In this document: positions 8,285 to 16,410 of the stretch, in pieces
How positions within the stretch are numbered: the stretch's first letter is position 1
Layout of the letters: each line of letters begins with the position of its first letter
From: Ancylobacter novellus
GTDB lineage: Bacteria > Pseudomonadota > Alphaproteobacteria > Rhizobiales > Methylopilaceae
Length of the DNA stretch: 64,000 bases
Reading direction: 5' to 3'
NCBI GenBank assembly: GCA_003241695.1
Contig: QFPN01000003.1
Span: 310,001-374,000, forward strand
Notes under the pieces: generated by a model
The model's database searches: none
Seen by the model: only the letters and a program-made list of their open reading frames with translations
What the model was told of the DNA's origin: nothing
Program-made: the position numbers and the translations under genes

Positions 8285-9115
8285 TCACCAGTCCGTGCTG
8301 AAGGAATAGGCCACGCCCACGCCGGCGGTGAAGGAGTTCTTGGTTCCGAGATCCTTCGCCACCGGGCTGTCGGCGGCCTCGCCGACCAGGCGGTTGTAGG
8401 AGCCGAACGCGGTCGTGCTCCAGGTCTCGTTCCAGTCGTAGGTCACGGCCGCCGAAGCCCCGACGGACTTGACGCCGCCCTTCGCCTTGTAGGCGCTGAT
8501 GTTCTGCTTCGACGCCGCGGCTTCGGCCCGCGTCACGCCGAAATACTCGTTCATGAAGTCGCCGTCGCCGAGCTCCATGCGCGGCCCGAGCGACACCGTG
8601 AAGGCGCCGAACTTCTGGATGTAGTCGGCCGAGACGTTGCCGACGAAGCCGTCATGGCCGCCGATGCCGTGACGCAGCTCGCCGCGGATGCGCAGAACGT
8701 CGACGGGATAGATCTCGACGAAGGCGCCGGGCTCCACCGCCCAGTCGATGTCCTTCATGCCATAGAACTTCTTCACGTCGCTCGAATCGCGCTCGCTGCG
8801 GATGCGCGCCACCGGGCCGAACTGAAGCCAGGGCGTGTCGATGACCGCGAAGCCGAAGCCGTCGTCGGGCGCGCCGAACTTCCAGGGCTGGCCGGGCCGA
8901 CGGATGCTGAGGCCCGGATAGCCGGAGAGCCCGTACTTCGACGTGCCTTCGAACAGCGGCGAGACGATGCCCGTCGCCTTGAGCGTCACGACCCAGCCTT
9001 CGTTGACCGCGGCTGCGGCGACCGGCGCCTGGACCTCGGGCATGTCGGCGGCGAACGCCGGCGCGGCCACGCCCAGCGTCAGGGTTGCGATCAACACGGC
9101 GGAACGGGACAACAT
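8285..9115 (-). CDS. MipA/OmpV-family outer-membrane protein
   Basis: 276-residue outer-membrane beta-barrel of the MipA/OmpV family (MltA-interacting scaffold and related barrels). The start at 9115 gives a clean signal peptide (MLSRSAVLIATLTLG...APAFA, then ADMPEV) with an AGGA site 9 bp upstream; an ATG at 9124 is an alternative. Mature features: GIVSPLFEGTSKYGLSGYPG, DTPWLQFGPVARI, alternating amphipathic strands, a Gly-rich FTAGVGVAYSF strand and a terminal Trp (FSTDW). The last-residue aromatic is the usual BAM signal. Its ligand is unknown. Confidence 0.82.
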   Translation of the reverse strand: MLSRSAVLIATLTLGVAAPAFAADMPEVQAPVAAAAVNEGWVVTLKATGIVSPLFEGTSKYGLSGYPGLSIRRPGQPWKFGAPDDGFGFAVIDTPWLQFGPVARIRSERDSSDVKKFYGMKDIDWAVEPGAFVEIYPVDVLRIRGELRHGIGGHDGFVGNVSADYIQKFGAFTVSLGPRMELGDGDFMNEYFGVTRAEAAASKQNISAYKAKGGVKSVGASAAVTYDWNETWSTTAFGSYNRLVGEAADSPVAKDLGTKNSFTAGVGVAYSFSTDW

Positions 9116-9392
9116 CACCAGCATTCCTGCATGCCATTTCCGCGAGCCGGAAGCGGCTCCGAAATTCGATCCCATTTGCCGCATTCTCATTCGAAAACGC
9201 AACGGCTTGACGACGGAAGTCGCCGCGACGTGTCTATCGCGCCACTGTACCCGAACCGTTAATGGATACCCTTCCGTCCACACGCCCCTTCGTCGCGGAG
9301 ACCCGCGCCCCCTTCGCAAACGCGCGTCCGCGCGCTAAAGCGCCGGGCGTGATCGATCCGCGTCTTCCGCGCCCTTCGGCGGCCGCCGCCCG

Positions 9393-10877
9393 ATGAAGCT
9401 TTACGACCTCGCCGTGATCGGCGGCGGCGTGAACGGCTGCGGCCTCGCGCGCGACGCGGCCGGCCGCGGCCTTTCGGTCTTCCTGTGCGAAAAGGACGAC
9501 CTCGGCTCGGGCGCGTCCTCCGCCTCGACGAAGCTCGTCCATGGCGGACTGCGCTATCTCGAGACCTTCGAATTCCGGATGGTGCGCGAGGCCCTTCGCG
9601 AGCGCGAGACGCTGCTGAGGATCGCGCCGCATCTCGTGCAGCCGATGCGCTTCGTCCTGCCGCACCGGCGGGGCTTGAGGCCCTGGCCGCTCGTCCGGTT
9701 CGGCCTGATGATCTACGACGCGCTGGGCGGCCGCCGCACGCTCGCCGCGTCCCGCATGGTGACGCTGTCCAGGGACCCGGCCGGAGAGGCGCTGCGCTCC
9801 GCGGACGGCATCGCCTTCGAATATTCGGACTGCAGGGCGGACGACGCCCGTCTCGTCGTCCTGAACGCGATGGACGCAGCCGAACGCGGCGCGGCGATCG
9901 CGACCCGGACGGCCTGCGTCGCGGCCGAGCGGCTCGGCGGCGTCTGGCGGGTGGAGCTCGACGGACCGAACGGCCGCTCCACGATCCGCGCCCGCGGGCT
10001 CGTCAACGCCGCGGGACCGTGGGCCGCGACGGTCGCGCAGGGGTCGCTCCGCGCTTCGGAGACGACGACGCTCAGGCTGGTTCGCGGCAGCCACATCGTC
10101 GTCGCGCGTCTGTTCGACCACGACCGCGCCTATGTGCTTCAGCAGCCGGACGGACGAATCGTCTTCGCCCTTCCCTACGAGGACGATTTCACGCTGATCG
10201 GCACGACGGACGTCGACCACCGCGGCTCGCCCGACTTCGCGGCGCCTTCGCCCGAGGAGATCGACTATCTCTGCGACGCCGCAAGCGCGGCGTTTCGGCG
10301 GCCGGTCAGCCGCGACAGCATCCTGTGGGCCTTCGCGGGCGTCCGCGCGCTTCACGCCGGCCCCGGCGGCGACGCCCGCAAGGCGAGCCGGGACTACGCG
10401 CTCGAACTCGAGGCCGGAGACGGCCGCCCGCCGCTGCTCACCGTCTATGGCGGAAAGATCACGACCTATCGCCAGCTCGCGGAGGCGGCGCTCGAAAAGC
10501 TCGCCGGCGTGATGGCGATCCCGACCGGGCGCTGGACCGGCCGCTCCCCGCTTCCCGGCGGCGGCGTTCCGTCGAACGAGCCGCTGGCGTCGCGGCTGCT
10601 CGTCGCCCACCCTTATCTTCCCGAAGCCCACGCGGCCCGGCTCGCCCGCTCCTACGGCTCCCGCGCGTGGGACCTGCTCGAAGGCGCGTCCGACGCCCGC
10701 TCGCTCGGCTATGTCTTCGGCGCCGACCTCACCGAACGCGAGGTGCGCTATCTCATCGCGAAGGAGTGGGCCGAGACCGCCGAGGACGTGCTGTGGCGGC
10801 GCACCAAGCTCGGCCTGCGCTTCACGACGCAGGAGCGAGAGACGCTGGCGCGCTTCATGCCGGGCGGCGACGCCTGA
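9393..10877 (+). CDS. glpD: Glycerol-3-phosphate dehydrogenase
   Basis: 494-residue FAD-dependent, membrane-associated sn-glycerol-3-phosphate dehydrogenase that feeds electrons to quinone while making dihydroxyacetone phosphate. The N-terminus carries the FAD-binding VIGGGVNGCGLARDAAGRG and the GlpD signature GASSASTKLVHGGLRYLE. Further family features: RMRFVLPHRR-like PMRFVLPHRRGLRPW, LVNAAGPWA, and the IGTTDVDHRG and YGGKITTYR segments. Length matches the family. No glpK, glpF or glpR is adjacent, so it is a stand-alone gene here. Confidence 0.95.
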   Translation: MKLYDLAVIGGGVNGCGLARDAAGRGLSVFLCEKDDLGSGASSASTKLVHGGLRYLETFEFRMVREALRERETLLRIAPHLVQPMRFVLPHRRGLRPWPLVRFGLMIYDALGGRRTLAASRMVTLSRDPAGEALRSADGIAFEYSDCRADDARLVVLNAMDAAERGAAIATRTACVAAERLGGVWRVELDGPNGRSTIRARGLVNAAGPWAATVAQGSLRASETTTLRLVRGSHIVVARLFDHDRAYVLQQPDGRIVFALPYEDDFTLIGTTDVDHRGSPDFAAPSPEEIDYLCDAASAAFRRPVSRDSILWAFAGVRALHAGPGGDARKASRDYALELEAGDGRPPLLTVYGGKITTYRQLAEAALEKLAGVMAIPTGRWTGRSPLPGGGVPSNEPLASRLLVAHPYLPEAHAARLARSYGSRAWDLLEGASDARSLGYVFGADLTEREVRYLIAKEWAETAEDVLWRRTKLGLRFTTQERETLARFMPGGDA

Positions 10878-11004
10878 GCGGTCGCCTAAGCGTGTCGCCG
10901 GCTTGGGCGGCCGGCGCCTCGCTTCTGGTCATCTGGCGTCCCAGCCTTTTTCGAAACCCGGTCGCATCCCACGCCTGCTTCCGGAAATTGCCGGACGATC
11001 ACAT

Positions 11005-11021
11005 CTGGCCCCGACTTTGCA
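11005..11021 (+). promoter_or_regulatory. Sigma-54 (RpoN) promoter
   Basis: CTGGCCCCGACTTTGCA fits the -24/-12 sigma-54 promoter: TGGC and TTGCA are both perfect and the GG (11007-11008) and GC (11019-11020) are exactly 10 bp apart. It would start transcription about 25 bp before the transporter ATG at 11057. A TCCGG-N6-CCGGA inverted repeat lies just upstream (10980-10995). Confidence 0.6.
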
Positions 11022-11056
11022 CCAGCCTCGCCACTGAACAGGCGAGAGGTTGGGAC

Positions 11057-12367
11057 ATGACGACAGCCGCCGCGGCCACCGGCGCATCGGACGGGCAAGC
11101 TTCCGCGACGAGCGCGACCCGCTGGGTCCAGCTGGGTCTCGGCGTGATCGCCATGATGGCGATATCGAGCCCGCAATACGTCTGGACGCTTTTCACCAAG
11201 CCCCTGATGGCGGACCTCGGGACGACGCTGCCCGATCTCCAGATCACCTTTTCGATCCTGATCGTGCTGCAGACATGGCTGTCGCCGGCGCAGGGCGCGC
11301 TGGTGGAGCGCTTCGGCCCGCGGCTGCTCGTCGCCGTCGGCTGCGCGCTCTCGGGCGCGAGCTGGGTGCTGACCGCCTACGCGCCGAGCCTCGCGGCGGT
11401 CTACTTCACCTACGGCGTGCTGGGCGGGATCGGCACCGGCATCGTCTATATCGGCATCATCGGCCAGATGGTGAAATGGTTCCCCGACCGGCGCGGTTTC
11501 GCGACAGGCATGGCGGCGGCGGGCTACGGCTTCGGCGCCATCTTCCTCAACTTCCCGATCGCCTCGACGCTCGCGAGCGCCGGCCTGCATCACACGCTGC
11601 TCGTGTTCGGCCTGGCGCAGGGGGTCGTCGGCGTCGCCGCCGCGCTGTTCCTGAAGGCGGCGCCTCGGGCCGGCGCCGCGGCGACGGCAGCGGCTCCCGT
11701 TTCGGCGATGCGCGCCCGCCGCGACTTCACTCCCCGCGAGATGCTGAAAACCCCGGTCTTCTGGCTGATGTTCGCCATGATGACGATGATGTCGACCGGC
11801 GGCCTGATGGTGATCTCTCAGTTCGCAACCTTCTCGCGCTCCTTCGGCATCGACGAGAAGGTGCTGGTGCTGGGCTTCGCGGCGCTGCCGCTCGCCCTCA
11901 CCATCGACCGCATCACCAACGGCCTGACACGACCAGTGTTCGGCTGGATCTCGGACCGCATCGGACGCGAGAAGACCATGGCGATCGCCTTCATCGGCGA
12001 AGGGATCGCCATCGCGGGCCTTGTCGCGGTGCGCGACGACCCGCTGCTCTACGTGCTGATGTCCGGCATGGTGTTCTTCGGCTGGGGCGAGATCTTCTCG
12101 CTGTTCCCGTCCACGCTAACCGACACGTTCGGCGAGACCCACGCCACCAAGAACTACGGCTTTCTCTATATGGCGCAGGGCGTCGGCTCGGTGCTGGGCG
12201 GCCCGATCGCGGCGCTGATCTTCGCCTCCACCGGAAGCTGGATGCCGGTGTTCGGCGCGATCATCGTGATGGACGTCGTGACTGGCCTGCTGGCGCTGGT
12301 CGCGCTCGCGCCGATGCGGAAGGCGCTGATCGAACGCTCGGGCGGCGGAGCTCAGGCTCCCGCCTGA
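11057..12367 (+). CDS. MFS transporter, oxalate/formate antiporter (OxlT-like)
   Basis: 436-residue major-facilitator transporter with 12 predicted transmembrane helices. The ATG at 11057 follows a GAGAGG ribosome site; the open frame continues far upstream but overlaps glpD there in another frame. Features match the OxlT branch: SPQYVWTLFTKPL in TM1, the AYFTYGVLGGIGTG-type helix (VYFTYGVLGGIGTGIVY), FPDRRGFATGMAAAGYGFGA in the loop after TM4, and GWISDRIGREKTM between halves. Members exchange oxalate, formate or related monocarboxylates. It is preceded by a sigma-54 promoter, which suggests enhancer-dependent induction, and ends 4 bp from a convergent flavin reductase gene. Confidence 0.88.
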   Translation: MTTAAAATGASDGQASATSATRWVQLGLGVIAMMAISSPQYVWTLFTKPLMADLGTTLPDLQITFSILIVLQTWLSPAQGALVERFGPRLLVAVGCALSGASWVLTAYAPSLAAVYFTYGVLGGIGTGIVYIGIIGQMVKWFPDRRGFATGMAAAGYGFGAIFLNFPIASTLASAGLHHTLLVFGLAQGVVGVAAALFLKAAPRAGAAATAAAPVSAMRARRDFTPREMLKTPVFWLMFAMMTMMSTGGLMVISQFATFSRSFGIDEKVLVLGFAALPLALTIDRITNGLTRPVFGWISDRIGREKTMAIAFIGEGIAIAGLVAVRDDPLLYVLMSGMVFFGWGEIFSLFPSTLTDTFGETHATKNYGFLYMAQGVGSVLGGPIAALIFASTGSWMPVFGAIIVMDVVTGLLALVALAPMRKALIERSGGGAQAPA

Positions 12368-12371
12368 TCTT

Positions 12372-12950
12372 TCAGCCAGCCGCGCCGGAATAAGGCCGGT
12401 AGCGGCGGCGGTGATATGAGAGGCCGTCGGTCGGCCCCTTGGCGAAGCGCACCGCCTCGAGCTGCACCACCATGGCGGCGTGGGTGCCGACAACGATCTC
12501 GCTGACGATGCGGCCGTCGAACACGGCGAGCGCATGGGCGAGCACCGGCGCGCCGGTGATGAGCGGCGCCCAGTCGCCATGGCTGAAGCGGTCGTCCGGG
12601 GCGCCGCCCGAGGAGCGCGAGAAGGCGCGCGCAACGGGCTCCTGATCGGCCGAGAGCGCGTTCACCGCCACGATGCCGTTCGCGCTCGCGAGGCGATGGG
12701 TGAGGCTCGAAAGGTTGAGGCACACGACGAGCGTCGGCGGCTGGTCGGTGAGGCTGACGACCGAGGTCGCGGTCGCGCCGTGGCGGCCGGCCGGGCCGTC
12801 GGTCGTCACCACATGCACGGTCGCTGCGATGCGCGACATCGCCTCCCGGAAGCGCTCGGCTTCGGGCGACGGTTCGGTCAGGCTGACGGCTGTGGTCTTC
12901 ATGGCGCCCGCAGGCTCCGGCGAGGTGTCGAGACTTTCACGAACGTTCAT
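12372..12950 (-). CDS. Flavin reductase family protein
   Basis: 192-residue protein with a flavin-reductase-like (FMN-binding split-barrel) domain over residues about 35-185: FREAMSRIAATVHVVTTDGP, GATATSVVSLTDQPPTLVVCL, then FAVNAL-like IVAVNALSADQEPVARAF. It would reduce free FMN or FAD with NAD(P)H for a two-component monooxygenase. The start at 12950 is taken; an internal ATG at 12902 is possible and would remove 16 residues. No oxygenase partner is adjacent; the luciferase-like gene at 6.5-7.6 kb is the only flavin oxygenase nearby. Confidence 0.82.
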   Translation of the reverse strand: MNVRESLDTSPEPAGAMKTTAVSLTEPSPEAERFREAMSRIAATVHVVTTDGPAGRHGATATSVVSLTDQPPTLVVCLNLSSLTHRLASANGIVAVNALSADQEPVARAFSRSSGGAPDDRFSHGDWAPLITGAPVLAHALAVFDGRIVSEIVVGTHAAMVVQLEAVRFAKGPTDGLSYHRRRYRPYSGAAG

Positions 12951-13025
12951 GGCACGGTTCGGGTTGTGGCCGCATTAATTCGATCTGCGAAAAGCGGCGC
13001 GATCTCGTCCCGAACCGGAGATGTG

Positions 13026-13262
13026 ATGAAGACTTTCTTTGTACAGTTCAAATGCGAGCCCGGCCGCGCCTACGACGTCGCGCAGTCGCTCGCCGACCGA
13101 GAACGGCATTCCGAGATCTATTCGACCGCTGGGCAGTTCGACCTGCTGGTCAAGTATCACGTCGACGACGAAGTCGACGTCGGCCGGTTCGTCGGCGAGG
13201 AGGTGAGCGCGATCGAAGGCGTCCGCGACACCTACACGCTGATCGCCTTCAAGGCCTTCTGA
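13026..13262 (+). CDS. Stand-alone Lrp/AsnC ligand-binding domain protein
   Basis: 78-residue protein equal to the C-terminal RAM (ligand-binding, alpha-beta-beta-alpha) domain of Lrp/AsnC regulators with no DNA-binding helix-turn-helix: MKTFFVQFKCEPGRAYDVAQ, STAGQFDLLVKYHVDD, then GVRDTYTLIAFKAF. A GGAG ribosome site precedes the ATG. Such stand-alone domains oligomerise and bind amino acids; a regulatory partner is not visible. It is divergent from the flavin reductase. Confidence 0.85.
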   Translation: MKTFFVQFKCEPGRAYDVAQSLADRERHSEIYSTAGQFDLLVKYHVDDEVDVGRFVGEEVSAIEGVRDTYTLIAFKAF

Positions 13263-13276
13263 AACGCCGCCGCCCG

Positions 13277-13397
13277 CGTCCCGGCCTTGAGCCGCGACCC
13301 ATGAACGCGACGCCGACCGATGCAAGCGAGCGGCCCGACGCGGGAAGCCTCAGCCTGCGGACGTCGTGCGCATGGGTCCCGGCTCAAGGCCGGGACG
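13277..13397. repeat. Dispersed palindromic element, family A, copy 1
   Basis: 27-bp inverted arms (13277-13303 / 13371-13397) differing at one position, of the type CGTCCCGGCCTTGAGCC...GGCTCAAGGCCGGGACG. It lies between the Lrp-domain gene and hisS. Each arm is itself a short hairpin. Confidence 0.8.
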
Positions 13398-13473
13398 CGA
13401 GGTCGAGGCTCCGATCGACGGACGCGCGCCCCAACGCGCCAAGATCGACGGCTGATTCGGGACGCAGTTCGTC

Positions 13474-14961
13474 TCAGCCGGCCTTGTGCCGGGCGAGGAT
13501 CGCCCTCACCTCGTCGACCAGCAGATCCTCCGCCACCGTGACCTGCGCCGGCCGGGCTTCGGTCCATTCGGCGCGGTCGGCGATCGCCTTGGCGGCCTTC
13601 GCGCCCTCCACGAGGTCCTTCAGCGTGACTTCCGCCTTCTCGCGCTCGTCCGAGCCCTGGATGACGACGCAAGGGGAGCGCCTGCGGTCGGCGTATTTCA
13701 TCTGCGCCTTCATGCCCGAGCCGCCGAGATAGACCTCCGCGGGAATCCCGGCGTCGCGCAGGCGCTTCGCCTGCGCCATCGAGGCGCCGACATGCTCGCG
13801 GTCGAGCACGAGCACGACGACCGGACCGTCGGCGACGGCCTCCGCCTCGCCCTTCAGCGCGGCGAGCGCCGCCAAGAGGCGAGAGACGCCGATCGAGAAG
13901 CCGGTCGCGGGGACGTTCTCGGCCATGAAGCGGCCGACCAGCCCGTCATAGCGACCGCCGCCGCCCACCGAGCCGAACTGGATAGGCCGGCCCTCATCGT
14001 CATGGACCGTGAAGGTGAGCTCGGCCTCGTAGACCGGGCCGGTGTAGTATTCGAGCCCGCGGACGACGGAGGGGTCGATCGAGACCCTCTCCTTGTATCC
14101 CGCCTGATCGATCAGCGTCGCGATCGCCGAAAGCTCGCGGGCGCCCTCCTGACCGGTCTCGGTCGAGGCGAACTCGTCGAAGAGACGGCGCGCGGTTTCG
14201 AGATTGTCGCCGGTCTTCGCCTTGAGGATCGACAGCACCCGGAGCGCGGCCTCGTCATCGAGGCCCGCGCCCTTCGTGAAGTCGCCGCTCTCATCCTTGC
14301 GTCCCGGCCCGAGCAGCGCGCGGACCCCCTCCGGCCCCAGCCGGTCCAGCTTGTCGATCGCCCGCAGCACCGTCAGCCGGCGGCCGGCGTTCTCCTCGCC
14401 GCCGAGCCCGACCGCCTCCATCACGCCGTCGAGGATCTTGCGATTGTTGACCTTGATCACGTAGTCGCCGCGCTTGACGCCAACGGCTTCGAGCGTGTCG
14501 GCCATCATCATGCACATCTCGGCGTCGGCCGTGACGTTGGGGGCGCCGACGATGTCGGCGTCGAACTGCAGGAACTGGCGGAAGCGGCCCGGACCCGGCT
14601 TCTCGTTGCGGAACACCGGCCCGAAGCGGTAGCTGCGATAGGGCTTCGGCAGGCGCTGGAAGTTCTCCGCCACAAAGCGGGCGAGCGGCGCCGTCAGGTC
14701 ATAGCGCAGCGACATCCACTGCTCGTCGTCGTCCTTCAGCGAGAACACGCCCGCGTTCGGCCGGTCCTGATCCGGCAGGAACTTGCCCAGCGCGTCGGTG
14801 TATTCGAACACCGGCGTCTCCAGCCCCTCGAAGCCCCACAGCGCGTAGGTCGTGCGGATCGCCTCCGCCATCTCCCGCACGGCCTTGAGTTCGGCCGCGC
14901 CGCGGTCGGCGAAGCCGCGCGGGGAACGGGGCGCGATGAGATCGGAGCGACGGGCGGTCAT
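13474..14961 (-). CDS. hisS: Histidyl-tRNA synthetase
   Basis: 495-residue class II HisRS. The ATG at 14961 is used; a TTG immediately before it is the only longer option. Motif 1 is near GFEGLETPVFEY, motif 2 is FRNEKPGPGRFRQFLQFDADIVG (where most bacteria have FRHERPQKGR), the HisA signature is RGLEYYTGPVYE, and the motif 3 region is GFSIGVSRLLAAL; a C-terminal anticodon domain follows. The chain is about 70 residues longer than E. coli HisRS. This divergent motif 2 is typical of the alphaproteobacterial enzyme that charges tRNA-His lacking G-1 and carrying A73, which is the tRNA encoded at 6.4 kb. Confidence 0.95.
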   Translation of the reverse strand: MTARRSDLIAPRSPRGFADRGAAELKAVREMAEAIRTTYALWGFEGLETPVFEYTDALGKFLPDQDRPNAGVFSLKDDDEQWMSLRYDLTAPLARFVAENFQRLPKPYRSYRFGPVFRNEKPGPGRFRQFLQFDADIVGAPNVTADAEMCMMMADTLEAVGVKRGDYVIKVNNRKILDGVMEAVGLGGEENAGRRLTVLRAIDKLDRLGPEGVRALLGPGRKDESGDFTKGAGLDDEAALRVLSILKAKTGDNLETARRLFDEFASTETGQEGARELSAIATLIDQAGYKERVSIDPSVVRGLEYYTGPVYEAELTFTVHDDEGRPIQFGSVGGGGRYDGLVGRFMAENVPATGFSIGVSRLLAALAALKGEAEAVADGPVVVLVLDREHVGASMAQAKRLRDAGIPAEVYLGGSGMKAQMKYADRRRSPCVVIQGSDEREKAEVTLKDLVEGAKAAKAIADRAEWTEARPAQVTVAEDLLVDEVRAILARHKAG

Positions 14962-15201
14962 CAAAAAAAGTCCGGAAGCTGGAACGACTGCGCGGGAGCC
15001 GGCCCCCGCGCGCCTGCTCCTAGAGAAAATCCGCGTCCGGCGAAAGCCTTGGGGTTTTTCGAGCCGCGCAGCAGGCCGCCGGTCGGGGCCGAGACCACGC
15101 GCAGATGAGCGCCCGATTACCGCTTGGGCGCAATCGAATCGCCCGGCCGCATTGACGTCCCCACGGCCCTCCCGATATACAAAGCCTAGTCAGATCAGTA
15201 G

Positions 15202-15218
15202 TTTAGATCTTTTCCAAA
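15202..15218 (+). promoter_or_regulatory. ICE box (Irr operator) upstream of bfd
   Basis: TTTAGAT-CTT-TTCCAAA matches the iron-control element TTTAGAA-N3-TTCTAAA at 12 of 14 positions. It is 39 bp before the bfd start. Confidence 0.6.
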
Positions 15219-15257
15219 CTACGACGCCGACCCGAGACCAAGACCGCCGGACGCCAG

Positions 15258-15566
15258 ATGATCGTCTGTTCCTGCAACGTGTTGAGCGATACGCAGATTC
15301 GCACGACGATCGGCGATGTCGAGGCAAAGCCTCGCACGCCGGGTCAGGTCTACCGCTGCCTCGGCTGCAGCCCGCAATGCGGACGCTGCGCGCGGACGAT
15401 CAAGGCCATGCTCGCCGACATCAAGGGTCTCGAGCCGAGCGCCGAAGCCGCCTGCGGCGCCTGCCCCGCGGCCTGTCCGGCCGTGACTCACGGCGTCGGC
15501 CAGGTGCTGGACGTCGTCGGCGACGTCGTCGAGGTCGCGACGATCGAGCGCCCCCGCGCCCGCTGA
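15258..15566 (+). CDS. bfd: Bacterioferritin-associated ferredoxin
   Basis: 102-residue BFD-like [2Fe-2S] protein, the partner that reduces bacterioferritin to release stored iron. Ligand cysteines are C4 and C6 (MIVCSCN) and C41 and C44 (CSPQCGRC). The classical protein is about 65-75 residues; this one continues with a second Cys group, C66, C69 and C73 (CGACPAACP), of unknown role. An ICE box upstream points to Irr control, and bfr follows 126 bp downstream behind its own ICE box. Confidence 0.88.
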   Translation: MIVCSCNVLSDTQIRTTIGDVEAKPRTPGQVYRCLGCSPQCGRCARTIKAMLADIKGLEPSAEAACGACPAACPAVTHGVGQVLDVVGDVVEVATIERPRAR

Positions 15567-15641
15567 CCTGCGGCGCGCGCTCCCCTATAACGCCTCCAGA
15601 GAACGTGCTTTCCGTCGCGCTTGCCTGCGGACGGCGGCTAG

Positions 15642-15658
15642 TTTAGAAACGTTCTAGG
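15642..15658 (+). promoter_or_regulatory. ICE box (Irr operator) upstream of bfr
   Basis: TTTAGAA-ACG-TTCTAGG matches TTTAGAA-N3-TTCTAAA at 12 of 14 positions, 34 bp before the bfr ATG. Bound Irr would repress bfr when iron is scarce. Confidence 0.7.
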
Positions 15659-15692
15659 ATATAGGAGCCGCGGGCAGCCGCGAGGGAGAGCC

Positions 15693-16178
15693 ATGAAGGG
15701 CGACGCGAAGGTCATCGATTATCTCAACCGCGGCCTCCGGTCGGAGATGACCGCGATCAACCAGTACTGGCTGCATTACCGGCTGCTGGACGACTGGGGC
15801 TATCTCGAGCTCGCCAAGAAGTGGCGCAAGGAATCGATCGAGGAGATGGAGCACGCCGACAAGTTCGTCGCGCGCATCGTTTTCCTCGAAGGCTTCCCGA
15901 ACATGCAGGTTCTCGATCCGCTCAGGATCGGCCAGAACGTCAAGGAAATCCTCGAGTGCGACCTCGCGGCGGAGCTCGAGGCGCGCGCGCTCTACCGCGA
16001 GGCGGCGCTCTACTGCCAGGACATCGGCGACCTGCCCTCCAAGAACCTGTTCGAGGAGCTGATGGGCGACGAGGAAGGCCATATCGACTTCCTCGAGACC
16101 CAGCTCAACCTCGTCGAGCAGCTCGGCGTGCAGCTCTACGCCCAGAAGCATGTCGGCCACGTGGGCGGCGAGGACTGA
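15693..16178 (+). CDS. bfr: Bacterioferritin
   Basis: 161-residue heme-containing ferritin that forms a 24-subunit iron-storage shell. All ferroxidase-centre residues can be read: E18, E51, H54, E94, E127 and H130. The heme ligand is M52 (EEMEHAD). Length matches the family. It lies 126 bp downstream of bfd, the two being the storage and release halves of one iron module. A hairpin terminator follows. Confidence 0.97.
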   Translation: MKGDAKVIDYLNRGLRSEMTAINQYWLHYRLLDDWGYLELAKKWRKESIEEMEHADKFVARIVFLEGFPNMQVLDPLRIGQNVKEILECDLAAELEARALYREAALYCQDIGDLPSKNLFEELMGDEEGHIDFLETQLNLVEQLGVQLYAQKHVGHVGGED

Positions 16179-16209
16179 GAGTTTCGCCTTCGGGCTTCTC
16201 GGAATGACG

Positions 16210-16240
16210 AACGGCCGGAGGGTGAACCTCCGGCCGTTTC
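16210..16240 (+). terminator. Terminator after bfr
   Basis: Perfect 12-bp stem (16210-16221 / 16227-16238) with a GTGAA loop and TTTC at its 3' edge, 31 bp after the bfr stop. Confidence 0.75.
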
Positions 16241-16261
16241 CGTGAGGCGCCGAAACCTCGG

Positions 16262-16357
16262 CCGTCATGCCCGCCGCAGGCGGGTATCCACGACTTTGGC
16301 GTAGAGCGCGGCCGCTTCCAAAGTCGTCGGCGCCCGCGCGAGGCGCGGGCATGACGG
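16262..16357. repeat. Dispersed palindromic element, family A-like, copy 2
   Basis: CCGTCATGCCCG...CGGGCATGACGG outer arms, with an inner pair CGACTTTGG/CCAAAGTCG. Imperfect nested palindrome between bfr and the membrane-protein pair. Confidence 0.65.
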
Positions 16358-16410
16358 TGAAGAGGGCGCCGCCTTCAGCCCCTTTCGAGCGATCCGAACC
16401 GCCGCCGTCC

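Noticed and set aside
9485..11056. In-frame upstream extension of the OxlT-like transporter
   Set aside because: It overlaps glpD in another frame and is Arg-rich nonsense; the ATG at 11057 has a ribosome site and starts the first membrane helix region.
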